Of a DNA stretch of 64,000 nucleotides, positions 63,523-64,000 are shown in pieces. Source of the stretch: Lihuaxuella thermophila (GTDB lineage Bacteria > Bacillota > Bacilli > Thermoactinomycetales > Thermoactinomycetaceae); contig NZ_FOCQ01000006.1 of NCBI RefSeq assembly GCF_900110165.1, positions 186,001 to 250,000 of the forward strand. The letters are read 5' to 3'. The translations under genes were made by a program, and so were the position numbers. Below the pieces are notes generated by a model. It was not told the DNA's origin. It searched no databases and saw nothing but the letters and a program-made list of their open reading frames with translations. Position 1 is the first letter of the stretch. Every line of letters starts with the position of its first letter.

Positions 63523-63813
63523 TTGTCGTTCCTCCATCCGTTGGTTCCTCCATGAAATTGAAGCCGAGGATGATCAAGAAATGATGATCATTTTTATAAG
63601 ATCATTTTGTTTTTAGACTGTCCTGTTCCATCAATTTCATGTGACAAACCTGTGGGAGAAATGGTAATATATACATTCAATAAGAAAACCCGCAGAATGC
63701 CTGATTTTTTTCCGCCCACATCTTGTCAGAATAAAATTAAATTTTTAGGAATACTTTTCATATCACTTTCGTGCTGTTATGCTTTTGGGTAGTAAAGCAA
63801 GGAGTTGGATTCA
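63523..63813. other. Intergenic region before the last permease
   Basis: About 290 AT-rich bases between the divergent YteA-type and permease genes. It should hold both promoters. No clear hexamer pair or repeat was seen. Confidence 0.4.
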
Positions 63814-64000
63814 ATGGATCAACAATTAGAACGCGGATTATTGCCCCGCCATGTGCGGATGATGGCCATCGGCGGAGCCATTGGAGCGGGGATCTTTAAG
63901 GGCAGTGCAGATACGATATCGCTCGCTGGCCCGGGTGTGATTTTCGCCTACTTGTTTGCGGGACTTTTATTGTTCATTGTTATGAGCGGATTGGCGGAAA
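63814..64000 (+). CDS. Amino-acid permease, N-terminal part (cut by window edge)
   Basis: Beginning of an APC-superfamily permease; 62 codons are visible. The start MDQQLERGLLPRHVRMMAIGG and the motif AIGGAIGAGIFKGSADTISLAGPGVIFAY is the first-helix signature of the amino acid transporter (AAT/GabP-type) family. GGAG lies about 8 bases before the ATG at 63814. The substrate cannot be told from this part. Confidence 0.88.
   Translation, partial: MDQQLERGLLPRHVRMMAIGGAIGAGIFKGSADTISLAGPGVIFAYLFAGLLLFIVMSGLAE

Overview
The window reads as a core chromosomal segment of an endospore-forming member of the Bacillales. The gene content and order match the Bacillus subtilis ylo/pyr neighbourhood: rpmB, spoVM, thiN, rpe, rsgA, prkC, prpC, rlmN, rsmB, fmt, def, priA, coaBC, rpoZ, gmk, remA, yicC, yloB, rqcH, then pyrE-pyrF-carB-carA-pyrC-pyrB-pyrP-pyrR, rluD-type, lspA, yteA-type. 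Fairly high GC, many TTG/GTG starts with strong GGAGG sites and family-level resemblance suggest a thermophilic lineage such as Thermoactinomycetaceae; that placement is inference. No rRNA, tRNA, CRISPR array or insertion sequence was recognised.

Layout. (1) 1-5300, minus: asp23-like, fakA, degV/fakB, sdaAB, sdaAA, recG (cut by the left edge), likely one operon joining fatty-acid kinase, serine dehydratase and RecG. (2) 5380-5830: rpmB (plus) converging on the 26-residue spoVM (minus). (3) 5989-11312, minus: prpC, prkC, rsgA, rpe, thiT, thiN, coupling a phosphatase/kinase pair, ribosome assembly, pentose phosphate metabolism and thiamine salvage. (4) 11447-12505: rlmN. (5) 12600-20050: a spore-germination island between rlmN and rsmB, which are neighbours in B. 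subtilis. It holds a classical A-B-C germinant-receptor operon (minus) and, divergent from it, a two-gene operon whose A subunit carries a GerC-type domain fused to its C-terminus, plus a small two-helix protein. (6) 20137-28747, minus: rsmB, fmt, def, priA, coaBC, rpoZ, gmk, remA, yicC. (7) 28748-44745: an accessory/metabolic insertion relative to Bacillus: amino-acid permease, a galactose cluster (ROK repressor, galK, galT, pgcA), an SGNH lipoprotein, pgi, a secreted subtilase, an LppM-like lipoprotein, an MFS transporter and an AhpD-like protein. (8) 44746-50895: Ca-type P-ATPase, rqcH, CotF-type coat protein and a small unknown protein. (9) 51005-63522, minus: pyrimidine operon with two PyrR attenuators, then rluD-type, lspA and yteA-type genes. 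(10) 63814-end: start of an amino-acid permease.

How the parts work together. The galactose genes feed glucose-6-phosphate through PgcA to Pgi; a perfect 19-bp palindrome just downstream of the galT promoter is the likely ROK operator. The pyr operon encodes UMP synthesis except dihydroorotate dehydrogenase, which is absent between carB and pyrF. The most unusual item is the GerA-GerC fusion receptor: it has a sigma-G-like promoter, no separate gerC, and a convergent two-membrane-helix gene with its own sigma-G-like promoter.
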